DNA from: DASUAS01 sp963841415
GTDB lineage: Bacteria; Actinomycetota; Acidimicrobiia; IMCC26256; DASPTH01
Reading direction: 5' to 3'
Assembly: GCA_963841415.1 (NCBI GenBank)
Contig: CAWJCN010000003.1
Span: 1,364,001 to 1,428,000 of the forward strand
DNA: 64,000 bases
The notes below the pieces were generated by a model that saw only the letters and a program-made list of their open reading frames with translations, ran no database searches and was not told where the DNA came from. Below, piece by piece: positions 8,553 through 17,195 of this stretch. The position numbers and the translations under genes were made by a program. Each line of letters begins with the position of its first letter. Position 1 is the first letter of the stretch.

Positions 8553-9336
8553 TCAGATCAGCATGATGGCGCCGCCGTCGGCCATGAGCGTCTGGCCGGT
8601 CATGTAGCGGCTGGCGTCGGACACGAGGAATTGCACGACCGGCCCGATGTCGTCGACCGCGTCGCCGTCGCGCGGGATGGGCTGGTTGGCGTAGGTCTCG
8701 GCGAACATCTTCGCCCGCACCGGATCCTCGTCACCCGGAGGCATCCGATGGGCCGCCGACACCGGGCAGCAGCAGTTCACGGTGATGCCGAACGTGCCCC
8801 ACTCGCGCGCGGCCGACCGCGTCGAACGCGCGGATCGCTTCCTTCGACGACGCGTAGGGCGCGTAGCCCACCGCGCCGAGCAGCGCCGCGTTGGAGCCCA
8901 TGGTCACGATGCGGCCCCGGCCCTGATCGCGCATGTGCGGGAACACCGCCTGCATGCCCCACACCGTGCCCTTGGGTCCGGTGTTCAACAGCACGTCCAT
9001 GTCGTGTTCGGTGATGTCGGCGAACGGCGTGACCGAACGGAACGTCTGCGCGTTGGCGACGAGCGCGTCGACCTTGCCGAACTCGGCGATCGTGCGCGCG
9101 ACGAGGTCGAAGGCGCCTTCACGGTCGGCGACGTTCAGCGTCGTGGCCAGGTGCGGTGCACCCAACCCGGTGAGCTCGCCCGCCACGTCGTCGAGCGCCT
9201 CCTGCCGCCGCGCGGTGATCACGACCGACGCGCCCTGCCGGGCGAGGTGGAGGGCGATGCCGCGACCGACGCCCTTCGACCCGCCGGTGACGATGACGAC
9301 GTGCCCGTCGACGGAGTTCGGATCGACCGCGGTCAC
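8553..9336 (-). CDS. short-chain dehydrogenase/reductase, frameshifted near 8822
   Basis: From the GTG at 9334-9336 the protein reads VVIVTGGSKGVGRGIALHLARQG (NAD(P) loop), then LVANAQTF in place of NNAG, and YAPYASSKEAIRAF (Tyr/Lys pair). One extra base near 8822 must be skipped to continue TRSAAREWGTFGITVNCCCP and on to SRYMTGQTLMADGG. The joined length is about 260 aa. The GTG start is immediately preceded on the minus strand by the end of intercistronic element B1, whose mini-ORF stop overlaps it as GTGA. Confidence 0.82.
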
Positions 9337-9491
9337 GCTTGCCCGCTCTCGGTGCTGCGCACCGGGGCGCCGTCTTCTCTGGTCGCCGGCGCGCGCGCCG
9401 GCTCGTGCGTCGCCGGTCGGCAAAGCCGCCGTCGCCGCGGCCCCCGCTCCGTTGCTCGCCGGGATACCCGGCTCGCGGTCACTCCGCTCAC
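9333..9491 (-). repeat. intercistronic element B1 with mini-ORF (MIRU-like)
   Basis: This fills the whole gap between the DUF1214 gene and the downstream SDR. On the minus strand it encodes a 52-codon mini-ORF. Its GTG (9489-9491) overlaps the DUF1214 TGA as GTGA, and its own TGA (9333-9335) overlaps the SDR GTG start as GTGA. The peptide begins VSGVTASRVSRRATERG and ends STESGQA, as in element B2 at 50509. The start-proximal core contains an imperfect dyad, CCGGG-TAT-CCCGG. B1 has about 65 bp of extra sequence in the middle relative to B2. Confidence 0.75.
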
Positions 9492-10666
9492 GTCCGGTAC
9501 CTCCAGGAGACGTGCGCGGCGCGCGCTCGGACCTCGTCGGCTCGCGCGTCGGGATCGACGCGCGGATGGTCGGCGGGCAGGTGGTCGGCGAGGGTCGCCA
9601 AGGGCACGAGCTCGGTGCGGAGCGACGGCGTCTCTCGCGGTCGGAACCAGCGCGCGGTCGTGAGCAGGTCTGGCCGTCCTCCCGAGTCGAGCCAGTTCGC
9701 GGTCCCGGTGTCGATCCCGGCGAGCACGACGCGCACGAGGCCGTCGGCGTCGGCGACGACCTGGCGGTGGTTGCGGCTGGTGACGCGCGTCGCGTAGTCG
9801 AGCGGTTCGTACCACGTGGGCGTGTACGAGCTGACGCCCCAGAGCGTGGCGGCCGACGGATCGAGCTCGAGGATCATGGCCTCGTCGTCGCGCAGCGACA
9901 CGAACCCGTGGCTGTAGATGATGTCCTGGACACCGCGGCCCGACACGTCCGGCACACCGAACTGGTTGGGGCTCTGCGCGGCCCGCATCCGTGCCTGCAG
10001 GTCGCGGAAGTAGACGGTCGAGTGCTCCACCTCATGCACCGCGACCTCGAGCATCTCGGCGACGCGCTCGGCAGTCACGGACGGGGCCGACGTTCCCTGG
10101 GTGTCGAGCCGCTCGATCACGAACGTCGCCGGCTCCGCCGCCACCCAGTCGAAGTAGTAGTCGCGCACGTGCACGAAGCCCGGTCCGGCCCCGAGCGGCA
10201 ACCACGTCCCGGGTTGCTCGTCGCCGCCGAGGAAGAGCTCGAACGTGTCGCCGGGCGCGAGCCCGAGCGACGACGCCGCCACCTCGGCGGCGATCTGCGC
10301 GCCGCCGCTCTGCACCGCGCCACCCTTGAGCTGGAGGATGAACTCCTCACACGTCCCCATGCGCCCGGACACGCGGTACGTGCCCGCGCCGTCGATCGTC
10401 GCCCGGCGGGCAACCTGGTCGACGTTCGGTCCGCCCCACGCGTACGTCGGATCAGCGCTGCGGAAGAACGCGGGTCGTTCGGGATCGCTGTAGCCGGTGG
10501 CGTAGGTGAACCAGCACGCGACCTGCGTGGCCAGGTGGCGGGCACCCTCGGCCCGCCCCTGCGGGTCGTCGGGAAAGTCGTCGTCGAGGATGCGCTCGCC
10601 CATCGCGGCGAGCCGATCGCACACCTCGCGCCAGGCGGCGCCCGATGTGACTCCGGCCGCGTCCAT
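9488..10666 (-). CDS. DUF1214 domain-containing protein
   Basis: This 392-aa protein has the DUF1214 C-terminal signature. SSYTPTWYEPLDYATRVTSRN and AGIDTGTANWLDSGGRPDLLTTARWF correspond to the typical 'NWL-TGG-..-RWF' block. Residues about 95-240 form a beta-rich domain (AGTYRVSGRMG, GDTFELFLGG). The family is abundant in actinobacteria near steroid or lipid catabolic genes, but its reaction is unknown. The start at the ATG 10664-10666 is set by homology and a 19-bp gap to the thioesterase upstream. A second DUF1214 gene, also next to an SDR, is at 17196. Confidence 0.8.
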   Translation of the reverse strand: MDAAGVTSGAAWREVCDRLAAMGERILDDDFPDDPQGRAEGARHLATQVACWFTYATGYSDPERPAFFRSADPTYAWGGPNVDQVARRATIDGAGTYRVSGRMGTCEEFILQLKGGAVQSGGAQIAAEVAASSLGLAPGDTFELFLGGDEQPGTWLPLGAGPGFVHVRDYYFDWVAAEPATFVIERLDTQGTSAPSVTAERVAEMLEVAVHEVEHSTVYFRDLQARMRAAQSPNQFGVPDVSGRGVQDIIYSHGFVSLRDDEAMILELDPSAATLWGVSSYTPTWYEPLDYATRVTSRNHRQVVADADGLVRVVLAGIDTGTANWLDSGGRPDLLTTARWFRPRETPSLRTELVPLATLADHLPADHPRVDPDARADEVRARAAHVSWRYRT

Positions 10667-10685
10667 CAGTCCCGCTCCATGTCCA

Positions 10686-11354
10686 TCAACGCCGCTCCGA
10701 CACGAAGATCGCGGTGGCCTCGGCGGTGATTTTCCCGTCGACGACGACCTCGCCGCTCGTGTAGCTCTTGCGGCCCTCCTGCCCGGTGAACCGGGCGTGG
10801 ATGTCGACGGGGACGCCGTATGGGGTCGCACCCTTCAGCGACGTGGTGAGTGACACCGTCATCCCCGTCGCGCCCGACACGAGCGCAGCGATGCCGAGCA
10901 CCTCGTCGAGGGCGCACGCGAGCACCCCCCCGTAGACCCGGCCGGGCGACCCGCTGTGCTGCGGTCCGAACGTGCAACGGGCGTGCACCTCGACCGGCGA
11001 CGGCGGTGTCCCCGGCGGCGGCTCCTTCGGTCGGTCGATCCACTCGATGGCCGGCGCTTGCGGGTTCAGGCGACCGGAGCCGGCCTGGGTCAGGCTCTCG
11101 ACGCGTCCGTCGGCATGACGGGCGAGGAACATCGCGTCGGGACGCTGCGCGGCGCGCAGGCGGGCGGCGAGGTCGGTCAGCTCCGCCGCGGCTCGGGCGC
11201 GCACCGCGGCGTCGACGTCGGTCATCACGACGGCTGCGTCCAGATCGCGCGCCGCTGCGACCAGGTCGAAGGCCGAGTCGGGGATGGTCGTGGGATCGGG
11301 GAGCGAGTCACCGGCGAGCTCGGCCACCCGTGCCGCGGAGACGGGCTTGTCCAT
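10686..11354 (-). CDS. PaaI-family hotdog thioesterase-like protein
   Basis: A 222-aa protein. The C-terminal half (about residues 110-222) is a hotdog domain: FGPQHSGSPGRVYGGVLACALDEVLGIAA, then TVSLTTSLKGATPYGVPVDIHARF and ITAEATAIFVSE, typical of acyl-CoA thioesterases. The N-terminal 80 residues are helical and have no recognised domain. The ATG at 11352-11354 overlaps the stop of the last mini-ORF of the tandem repeat array as TGATG. It is the first full gene of the minus-strand run ending at 5870, consistent with release or trapping of CoA intermediates. Confidence 0.78.
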   Translation of the reverse strand: MDKPVSAARVAELAGDSLPDPTTIPDSAFDLVAAARDLDAAVVMTDVDAAVRARAAAELTDLAARLRAAQRPDAMFLARHADGRVESLTQAGSGRLNPQAPAIEWIDRPKEPPPGTPPSPVEVHARCTFGPQHSGSPGRVYGGVLACALDEVLGIAALVSGATGMTVSLTTSLKGATPYGVPVDIHARFTGQEGRKSYTSGEVVVDGKITAEATAIFVSERR

Positions 11355-11655
11355 CACAAGGGTCGATTCCGCTCCGGCGTCCCGGCCTCCACGATGGCTC
11401 GCTCGCTGCGGGCCGGGATACCCGTCCCGCAGACGCTCGACTCGCGCCGGCCACGTCTGCGCTGCATCTCCATCACCACGGTCGATTCCGCTCCGGCGTC
11501 CCGGCCTCCACGATGGCTCGCTCGCTGCGGGCCGGGATACCCGTCCCGCAGACGCTCGACTCGCGCCGGCCACGCCTGCGCTGCATCTCCATCACAACGG
11601 TCGATTCCGCTCCGGCGTCCCGGCCATCCGGCCACGCCTGCGCTGCATCTCCATC
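11353..11655 (-). repeat. tandem intercistronic element A array (two 119-bp units and one short unit)
   Basis: Direct repeats with a 119-bp period begin at 11361, 11480 and 11599. The third unit lacks about 55 bp internally. On the minus strand each unit is a mini-ORF starting MEMQRRRGR: copy 3 at 11592-11654, copy 2 at 11473-11592, copy 1 at 11354-11473. Each mini-ORF stop overlaps the next start as TGATG, and copy 1 overlaps the thioesterase ATG the same way. Long copies carry a core resembling the dyad of family B. The array fills almost all of the 336-bp divergent gap to the SMP-30 gene, so the promoters of both flanking genes must lie in or beside it. Confidence 0.85.
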
Positions 11656-11690
11656 TGGTCGACGTTACACAGGACCGGTACGGTGCGCGC

Positions 11691-12572
11691 ATGCCGACTG
11701 ACACCGTCCGCACCGTTCTCGACGACCTGGTGTTCACCGAGGGTCCGCGCTGGCACGAGGGCCGCCTGTGGTGCAGCGACATGCACGACCACCGCGTGAT
11801 CTCGAGCGCCCTCGACGGCACCGTCGAGACCTTCGTGCGCATCGACGACGACGAACCTTCGGGGCTGGGTTGGCTCCCCGACGGTCGCCTGCTGGTGGTG
11901 GCGATGGAGACGCAGCGGCTCCTGCGAGTCGAGCCCGACGGCGAGGTGGTGACCCATGCTGATCTCTCGTCGGCCGCGCGCGGCTCGCTGAACGACATGA
12001 TCGTCGCTGCCGACGGCAACGCCTACATCGGTGACATGGGCGTGCGCATCCACGAGCTCGTTGCAGAGCGCCGACTCGGTCAGACGTTCCGGGTCGCGCC
12101 TGACGGCTCGTGGGAGACCGCCGCCGACGACCTGCAATCGCCCAACGGCCACATCCTCACCGACGACGGCCGCACGTTGATCGTCGCCGAGAGCGGCGGC
12201 GCGTGTCTCACCGCGTTCACTGTGCAGAGCAGTGGCGCGCTCACCGAGCGGCGCACCTTCGCCGAGCTCACACCGGCGCGCGACGACATGCCGTTCGCAC
12301 CGCCCGACGGCATCTGTCTCGACGCCGAGGGCGCGGTGTGGGTTGCCGATCCGCTCGGGGCGCGCGTGTTCCGCGTGCTCGAAGGCGGCGAGGTCACCGA
12401 CTCGATCTCTTTCGACGGAGTGATCCCGGTCGCCTGCGTGCTCGGTGGCCCCGACCGCCGCACGCTCCTGATGTGCGTGGCGGCCGACTGGAAACGCGAC
12501 GCGCTCGTCGGTCGCCGCACCGGGCGCATCGACGCCTGCCAGGTCGATGTCCCCGGCGCCGGCCGCCCTTGA
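11691..12572 (+). CDS. SMP-30/gluconolactonase-like beta-propeller hydrolase
   Basis: A 293-aa six-bladed propeller of the SMP-30 family. It opens LVFTEGPRWHEGRLWCSDMHDHRV (the first metal-ligand Glu in TEGPRW). It then has GSLNDMIVAADGNAYIGDMG, NGHILTDDGRTLIVAES with the Asn ligand, and APPDGICLDAEGAVWVADP with the Asp ligand. Such enzymes are divalent-metal-dependent lactonases; the natural lactone here is unknown. The start is the ATG at 11691, directly after the repeat array. It is transcribed divergently from the thioesterase operon. Confidence 0.85.
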   Translation: MPTDTVRTVLDDLVFTEGPRWHEGRLWCSDMHDHRVISSALDGTVETFVRIDDDEPSGLGWLPDGRLLVVAMETQRLLRVEPDGEVVTHADLSSAARGSLNDMIVAADGNAYIGDMGVRIHELVAERRLGQTFRVAPDGSWETAADDLQSPNGHILTDDGRTLIVAESGGACLTAFTVQSSGALTERRTFAELTPARDDMPFAPPDGICLDAEGAVWVADPLGARVFRVLEGGEVTDSISFDGVIPVACVLGGPDRRTLLMCVAADWKRDALVGRRTGRIDACQVDVPGAGRP

Positions 12573-12587
12573 CGCCGCCCAACTCCA

Positions 12588-12632
12588 TTTGGCGTTGCTC
12601 GCGTGCCACTACGGCACACCAGCCACGCCAAA
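12588..12632. terminator. palindrome between convergent genes (possible bidirectional terminator)
   Basis: The outer arms TTTGGCGT (12588-12595) and ACGCCAAA (12625-12632) enclose an unpaired bubble. An inner 5-bp stem GTGCC/GGCAC (12603-12607, 12613-12617) follows with a 5-nt loop. It lies 15 bp after the SMP-30 stop and 14 bp before the convergent hydrolase stop. The same outer stem, bubble, 5-bp stem, short loop layout recurs at 33237 and in the two palindromes at 54172 and 55180. Confidence 0.5.
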
Positions 12633-12646
12633 ACGGATGGGCGGGG

Positions 12647-13432
12647 TCAGTGGGGGAAGAGGTGGCGCAGCGCACGGGGCGGGGTGAACGGGGCCCACTC
12701 GCCCTTGGGCTGCGCGAGCCGGTCGGCGATCGCTACGAGGACCGCGGGATTGTGGCCGAGGCCGCAGTGACTGCCGTACACCTCGATGTTCTGCGCGCGC
12801 GGACCGTCGTCCTCCAGGCACCACTGCCAGCTCGCCACACCGTCGGTGCGGCTGAAGATCGCGGTCGCGGGCACGTCGAGGAGGGGGGCGTTGTACTCCG
12901 AGCGCTGCATCGTGTCGGTGGGCGGCGCGTGCCAGCGCTCGGCGATCCGGTAGAAGAGCGCCGCGTGTGTGCGGTAGCGGTGGTCGATGAGCAGGCGGAA
13001 CGGCGATCCCAGGGTGATCACCTGCCGCACCGCGTCCGGATCGCGCCGCGCCGCCTCGCGGCCGAGAATGCCTCCCGCGCTCCAACCGATGACCGACACC
13101 GGGCGTTCCGATCGATCGGCGAGCTCCCGCAATCGAGCCGGCACGCCGTCGAGGATCGTCGACGTCGGCCCGAGGTTCTGGCCCAGCTTCCACCCGTGGG
13201 TCGAATAGCCGAGCGCGCGGAGCGCCGCGCGCATCGGACTCGTCGCGGCGTCGGTGGCACCGAACGGCGGAAGGACGAGCACGGTGTGGCCGTCGCCGCG
13301 CGGCTGCGCGAGCAGCAAGGGCCAGGAGGCGAAGTACAGCGCGAGCTCCGGCCACGCGCGCATCTCGAGCGCGAGCAGGGCCAGTGACGGAGCTCCCGGA
13401 ACCTCGCCGCGCACGTCATCCACGCTCGCCAC
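12647..13432 (-). CDS. alpha/beta-fold hydrolase
   Basis: A 261-aa protein with VIGWSAGGILGREAARR, the GxSxG nucleophile elbow (nucleophile Ser near residue 120). VLVLPPFGATDAATSPMRAALRALGY follows the oxyanion region. The acid is probably in AIFSRTDGVASW, and a terminal His occurs in YGSHCGLGHNP. These features are typical of actinobacterial lipase/esterase-like hydrolases. I choose the GTG at 13430-13432; the longer frame upstream would overlap the divergent flavodoxin-like gene. It is convergent with the SMP-30 gene across a palindrome. Confidence 0.75.
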   Translation of the reverse strand: MASVDDVRGEVPGAPSLALLALEMRAWPELALYFASWPLLLAQPRGDGHTVLVLPPFGATDAATSPMRAALRALGYSTHGWKLGQNLGPTSTILDGVPARLRELADRSERPVSVIGWSAGGILGREAARRDPDAVRQVITLGSPFRLLIDHRYRTHAALFYRIAERWHAPPTDTMQRSEYNAPLLDVPATAIFSRTDGVASWQWCLEDDGPRAQNIEVYGSHCGLGHNPAVLVAIADRLAQPKGEWAPFTPPRALRHLFPH

Positions 13433-13477
13433 TGCGGGGGAGCGTATCGGCTGGTTGGGCCTAATCTGCGGCTCGCC

Positions 13478-13930
13478 ATGCCGAGGCTGCTGCACGTCCA
13501 CCACACGACCTCACCGGCCGTGCACTCGATGTTCACGGCGGTGCAGTCCGGTGCGACGGATCCGCAGATCGAGGGCGTCGAGGTTGTGACGGTCGCCGCG
13601 CTGCAAGCGACTGCGCACGACGTGCTGACGGCCGACGGCTACCTGCTCGGAACGCCCGCCAACCTGGGCTACATGTCGGGCGCGCTCAAGCACTTCTTCG
13701 ACCAGATCTACTATCCGTGCCTCGAGTCGACCGTGGCGCGTCCGTACGGCGTCTACGTGCACGGCAACAACGACACCACCGGCGCGCTGCGCGCGATCGA
13801 GACAGTCACCACGGGACTGCAGTGGCGGTTGGCGCAGGCGCCCGTGTCGGTGATCGGCGAACCGTCACGCGCCGACCTCGACGCGTGCTGGGAGCTCGGC
13901 GCGGCAGTCGCCGCCGGCCTCGTCGACTGA
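13478..13930 (+). CDS. flavodoxin-family (NADPH-dependent FMN reductase-like) protein
   Basis: This 150-aa protein has a flavodoxin-like fold: LLHVHHTTSPAVHSMFTAV at the phosphate-binding loop, and ADGYLLGTPANLGYMSGALKHFFDQIYYP, the characteristic flavin-binding loop of flavodoxin/WrbA-like proteins. It probably binds FMN and transfers electrons. It stands alone, divergent from the hydrolase, with 114 bp to the next gene. Confidence 0.8.
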   Translation: MPRLLHVHHTTSPAVHSMFTAVQSGATDPQIEGVEVVTVAALQATAHDVLTADGYLLGTPANLGYMSGALKHFFDQIYYPCLESTVARPYGVYVHGNNDTTGALRAIETVTTGLQWRLAQAPVSVIGEPSRADLDACWELGAAVAAGLVD

Positions 13931-14044
13931 ATGCACGAGACGAGAGCCGTGTTCGAGCTCGGTCGCAGGTTGCTCCGATGAATTTCGCGGACGACGCGCG
14001 GTCGGACAGATCGAAGACATGCAGCACCGACTGGAGGAAGTGTG

Positions 14045-14464
14045 ATGGCAATCGACTACCGCCCCTTCGTGTTCTACGACGGCAACTGTCGTGACGCGTT
14101 CACCCGCTACCAGGAGATCCTCGGTGGCGACCTCGTACTCCTGACGCTCGGCGACGCGCCGTCCGAGGCGCCGGTGTCGCCGGAGCAGGCGGAGCTCATC
14201 ATCCACGCCGCCCTGACCACCGACGGTGCCTACGTGATGGGTTCCGACGACCCGACCGGCAAGTTCACAGGGGTCCAGGGCATGAGCGTGAGCGTCTCGG
14301 TCGACGGCGCCGACGAGGCGCGCGGCGTGTTCGACGCGCTGGCCGACGGTGGACAGGTCACCGCGCCGTTGACGGAGACCTTCTTCTCACCGGCGTTCGG
14401 CATGTGCGTCGACCGCTTCGGCGTGCCGTGGATGGTCGTCGCGGCGTCGCCCGACACGCAATGA
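14045..14464 (+). CDS. VOC-family protein (PhnB-like glyoxalase)
   Basis: This 139-aa protein has the PhnB/YdcG-type pattern: PFVFYDGNCRDAFTRYQEILGG, IIHAALTTDGAYVMGSDDP, and a terminal FGMCVDRFGVPWMV. It is a vicinal oxygen chelate fold of two beta-alpha-beta-beta-beta modules, often of unknown substrate. The ATG at 14045 is preceded by GGAGGAAG; an adjacent in-frame GTG at 14042 is less likely. Confidence 0.85.
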   Translation: MAIDYRPFVFYDGNCRDAFTRYQEILGGDLVLLTLGDAPSEAPVSPEQAELIIHAALTTDGAYVMGSDDPTGKFTGVQGMSVSVSVDGADEARGVFDALADGGQVTAPLTETFFSPAFGMCVDRFGVPWMVVAASPDTQ

Positions 14465-14598
14465 CCTACCGGGCGCGCAACGCTCAGGCAGGCTGACGCG
14501 CTTCAACTTCTGACCTCCGCCCAGCCGTTCCAGACCACCGGCAGCGAGCGGCACCTTGGGATCCTCGGGGTCGGAGCAGCGAGGCTTACCGTGGTGAG

Positions 14599-15144
14599 AT
14601 GACGAGTTCGAGCGACAACTCCTACGTCGAGGGCGACGACTTCGACGACCGGGAGTTCCGTCGCGGCGTGTGGAGACAAACCCTGACCAGCGTCGCGCTG
14701 CTCACGGTCTCGGCGGGCGGCCGGGACAACGTCATGGCGTGCGAGTGGGCGACGATGGTGTCCCACGCACCGCTGTGCTTCACGATCTCGGTGCACCCGC
14801 GCAACGCGACGCACGATCTGCTCGTCGCGGCCGGCGAGTTCGGCCTCAGCTTCTGCTCCGACGAGCAGGCGCACCTCTCTCACGTCTCGGGATCGAACTC
14901 GCTCCATGAAGTCGACAAATGGCAGCTCGGCGACTTCCCCACCTATCCGGCAAGGCGGATCGGAGCGCCGATGATCGACGACGCGGTGCTCAACGTCGAA
15001 TGCCGCACCGTCGCCACCCACCGGCTCGGTCACACCCTGTTCATCGCGGAGGCAGTTTGGGCGCGTTACGACCCGGCCAAGTCGCCGCTGATCTTCCACG
15101 GGGGGGAGTACTTCCGGGTCGGCCCGACGGTGTCGAAGCCATAG
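14599..15144 (+). CDS. flavin reductase-family protein
   Basis: A 181-aa FMN-binding split-barrel protein. REFRRGVWRQTLTSVALLTVSAGGRDNVMACEWATMVSHAPLCFTISVHPRNATHDLL matches the flavin reductase-like domain used by two-component monooxygenases or as a stand-alone FMN reductase. It could supply reduced flavin to the nearby luciferase-like enzymes, but no direct partner is adjacent. It is convergent with the PPOX gene 24 bp away. Confidence 0.85.
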   Translation: MTSSSDNSYVEGDDFDDREFRRGVWRQTLTSVALLTVSAGGRDNVMACEWATMVSHAPLCFTISVHPRNATHDLLVAAGEFGLSFCSDEQAHLSHVSGSNSLHEVDKWQLGDFPTYPARRIGAPMIDDAVLNVECRTVATHRLGHTLFIAEAVWARYDPAKSPLIFHGGEYFRVGPTVSKP

Positions 15145-15168
15145 CTGCACCGTGCGAAGCGCAGGGCG

Positions 15169-15540
15169 TCACTCGAGGCCGAAGCTGTTGACCTTCTCGG
15201 GAGAGAGACGGATGAACGCGTCTCCGAATCCCGGACCCAGATCGGCACCGCCGGTCTCGACGGCCTCCGCCCGTCCGCGGATCTCGAGCATGCGCGGAGT
15301 CCAGGGATCGGTCGACACGAGGTCGTCGACGACGATCGCGGCCCACGGGTTGGCCTGGACGTCTCGGTACTTCTTCGTCGTCGCGACGTGGAGCCCGCCG
15401 ATGTCGATGGTGCCGAGATCGGGGTTGTAGCGAAACGACGTCGGCACGGCGTGCGGTTTGCCGTCGGAGCCGGTGGTTGCGATGCGGCCGAGGCGCTGGC
15501 TCGCGAGGTAGTCGATCTGCGCGGAAGTCAGTCCAGTCAT
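15169..15540 (-). CDS. PPOX-class F420-dependent oxidoreductase-like protein
   Basis: A 123-aa split-barrel protein: IDYLASQRLGRIATTGSDGKPHAVPTSFRYNPDLGTIDIGG and TTKKYRDVQANPWAAIVVDDL are typical of the actinobacterial F420-binding PPOX class. The size is usual for the family. It is the last gene of a minus-strand run that starts with SnoaL at 19598, 18 bp after the aldo/keto reductase stop. Confidence 0.8.
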   Translation of the reverse strand: MTGLTSAQIDYLASQRLGRIATTGSDGKPHAVPTSFRYNPDLGTIDIGGLHVATTKKYRDVQANPWAAIVVDDLVSTDPWTPRMLEIRGRAEAVETGGADLGPGFGDAFIRLSPEKVNSFGLE

Positions 15541-15558
15541 CTCCTACCTGCTCCCATG

Positions 15559-16476
15559 TCAGGATGATGGGGACGACGCGTCGTCGAGCGCGGTCATGGT
15601 GTTGGCGTCGAGGTGGACGTCCGTCGTGGCGATGTTCTCGGCGAGGTGTTCGAGGTTGGACGTTCCGGGGATGAGCAGGATGTTCGGAGCGTGGCCGAGG
15701 AGCCAGGCGAGTCCGACCTGAGCTGCGCTGACACCCCGCGCGTCTGCGGCGGCGCGCACGACGGGATGGTCGCTGACTTTGGGCATGCCGGGGAACGCGG
15801 AGCCGAGAGGAAAGTAGGGAACCCACGCGATCTCGTCCTCCAGACACAGCTCGAGGAGCGGTTCACCAGCGCGATCGAGGAGGCTGTAGGCGTTCTGCAC
15901 GCAGGCGAGGCCGGCAGGTCGTGCTCGGCGGAGCTGATCGATGCTGACGTTGCTGATGCCGATACCACCGATCTTTCCTTCGTCGCGCAGCGCGATCATC
16001 TCGGCGAGTTGATGCTCGAGGTCAACCTGGCCTTTGTCCGACGCGTCTCCATGGTCGGCGTCGAGCAGCCGTAGGTTGGCCACGCCGAGCTGCTCGACCT
16101 CGAGGCTGTGGAGGTTCGCCTCGACGCCGGCACGGAGTTGCTCGGGCCGCTGCGACGGGAGCCAGTTTCCGTCGGCGTCCCGGTCGGCACCCACCTTGCT
16201 GACGAGCACCAGGTCCTCGGGGTACGGGTGCAGGGCGGTGTGGATGAGCTCGTTGGCGACGTCGGGTCCGTAGTACTGCGCGGTGTCGATGTGGTTGACG
16301 CCGCTCTCGACCGCGCGGCGGAGGACGGCGAGTGCGGCGTCGCGGTCGCGTGGTGGGCCGAGGACGCCCGGGCCGGGGAGTTGCATGGCACCAAAGCCGA
16401 TGCGGGCAACCTGGCGTCCGCCGAGGAGTGCGGTCCCACCGGGCGGCGGAAGCGGTTCGTCACGTGGCGTCATCAA
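15559..16476 (-). CDS. aldo/keto reductase
   Basis: A 305-aa AKR TIM barrel. RIGFGAMQLPGPG, then SGVNHIDTAQYYGPDVANELI gives the Asp and Tyr of the catalytic tetrad. LVLVSKVG carries the Lys, and GIGISNVSIDQL is the GxSN motif. LLIPGTSNLEHLAENI binds the NADPH phosphate. It reduces aldehydes or ketones; the substrate is not inferable. Two adjacent ATG codons exist at the start; I keep the first. Confidence 0.88.
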   Translation of the reverse strand: MMTPRDEPLPPPGGTALLGGRQVARIGFGAMQLPGPGVLGPPRDRDAALAVLRRAVESGVNHIDTAQYYGPDVANELIHTALHPYPEDLVLVSKVGADRDADGNWLPSQRPEQLRAGVEANLHSLEVEQLGVANLRLLDADHGDASDKGQVDLEHQLAEMIALRDEGKIGGIGISNVSIDQLRRARPAGLACVQNAYSLLDRAGEPLLELCLEDEIAWVPYFPLGSAFPGMPKVSDHPVVRAAADARGVSAAQVGLAWLLGHAPNILLIPGTSNLEHLAENIATTDVHLDANTMTALDDASSPSS

Positions 16477-16508
16477 CTGTTCCTCTCATCGGAGTACGTG
16501 CCGCGCGG

Positions 16509-17150
16509 TCAGCGCCGTCTGGCGCGCAGAACGACGTCGGCGATGTGCGGCGTGTCGGGCGGCGGATCGATGCGCGGCGAGACCGCGTGCACCTCGACGG
16601 TGAAGTCGTCGCCGAGCAACTGGCGCAGGTCATCGGCGCCGACGTAGTCAGCCGGGTCGAATCCCCGCGCCTTCATGTGCTCCCGGTGCTCGTCGTCGAG
16701 GTCGTGGTACACCGCGAGCAGCACGCCGCCCGGGCGCACCGCGTCGAGCAACCTCCGCACCGCGGCTTCGCCGGCGGCCTTGGGAAGTGCCGGGTACTGC
16801 ATCGACACGAGGTCGAACGAGCCGGCTGGGAACGGCGTCTGCAGGGCGTCTCCACAGATCCACTCGACGGTGGCGCCGGCGACCTCGGCAACTTCTCGCG
16901 CCCGGCCGACGGCGACATCGGAGACGTCGATCGCCGTCACCGTCCAGCCGTGCCGAGCGAGCCAGATCGCGTCAGCGCCTTCGCCACAACCGACGTCGAG
17001 CGCGGGGCCGGGAGTGAGCTCGGCGACTTCGGCGACGAGCCGCCCGTTCGGCCGCCCGCTCCACATCGCGCCGTCGGGCTCGCGGTATCTCGCGTCCCAT
17101 TCGGCGGCCTGCGCGGTGCCGCCGAATCGTGGGTCGTCGTGCTCGTGCAT
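16509..17150 (-). CDS. class I SAM-dependent methyltransferase
   Basis: A 213-aa Rossmann methyltransferase. The ALDVGCGEGADAIWLARHGWTVTAIDVSDVAV motif I and acidic loop bind SAM. WICGDALQTPFPAGSFDLVSMQYPALPK follows as motifs II-III. It opens with FGGTAQAAEWDARYREPDGAMWSGRPN, like the TehB/thiopurine-type small methyltransferases. The substrate is unknown. It lies between the aldo/keto reductase and the second DUF1214 gene, on the same strand as both. Confidence 0.87.
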   Translation of the reverse strand: MHEHDDPRFGGTAQAAEWDARYREPDGAMWSGRPNGRLVAEVAELTPGPALDVGCGEGADAIWLARHGWTVTAIDVSDVAVGRAREVAEVAGATVEWICGDALQTPFPAGSFDLVSMQYPALPKAAGEAAVRRLLDAVRPGGVLLAVYHDLDDEHREHMKARGFDPADYVGADDLRQLLGDDFTVEVHAVSPRIDPPPDTPHIADVVLRARRR

Positions 17151-17195
17151 GGTTCGTAAAGGTAGATCGCCGTCTGCCCGGCGCCGAAGGGACGC

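Noticed and set aside
11353..11655. The direct repeats looked at first like a CRISPR array.
   Set aside because: Units are 119 bp and continuous with no unique spacers, no palindromic short repeat of 23-47 bp, no cas genes nearby, and each unit codes for a mini-ORF joined by TGATG.
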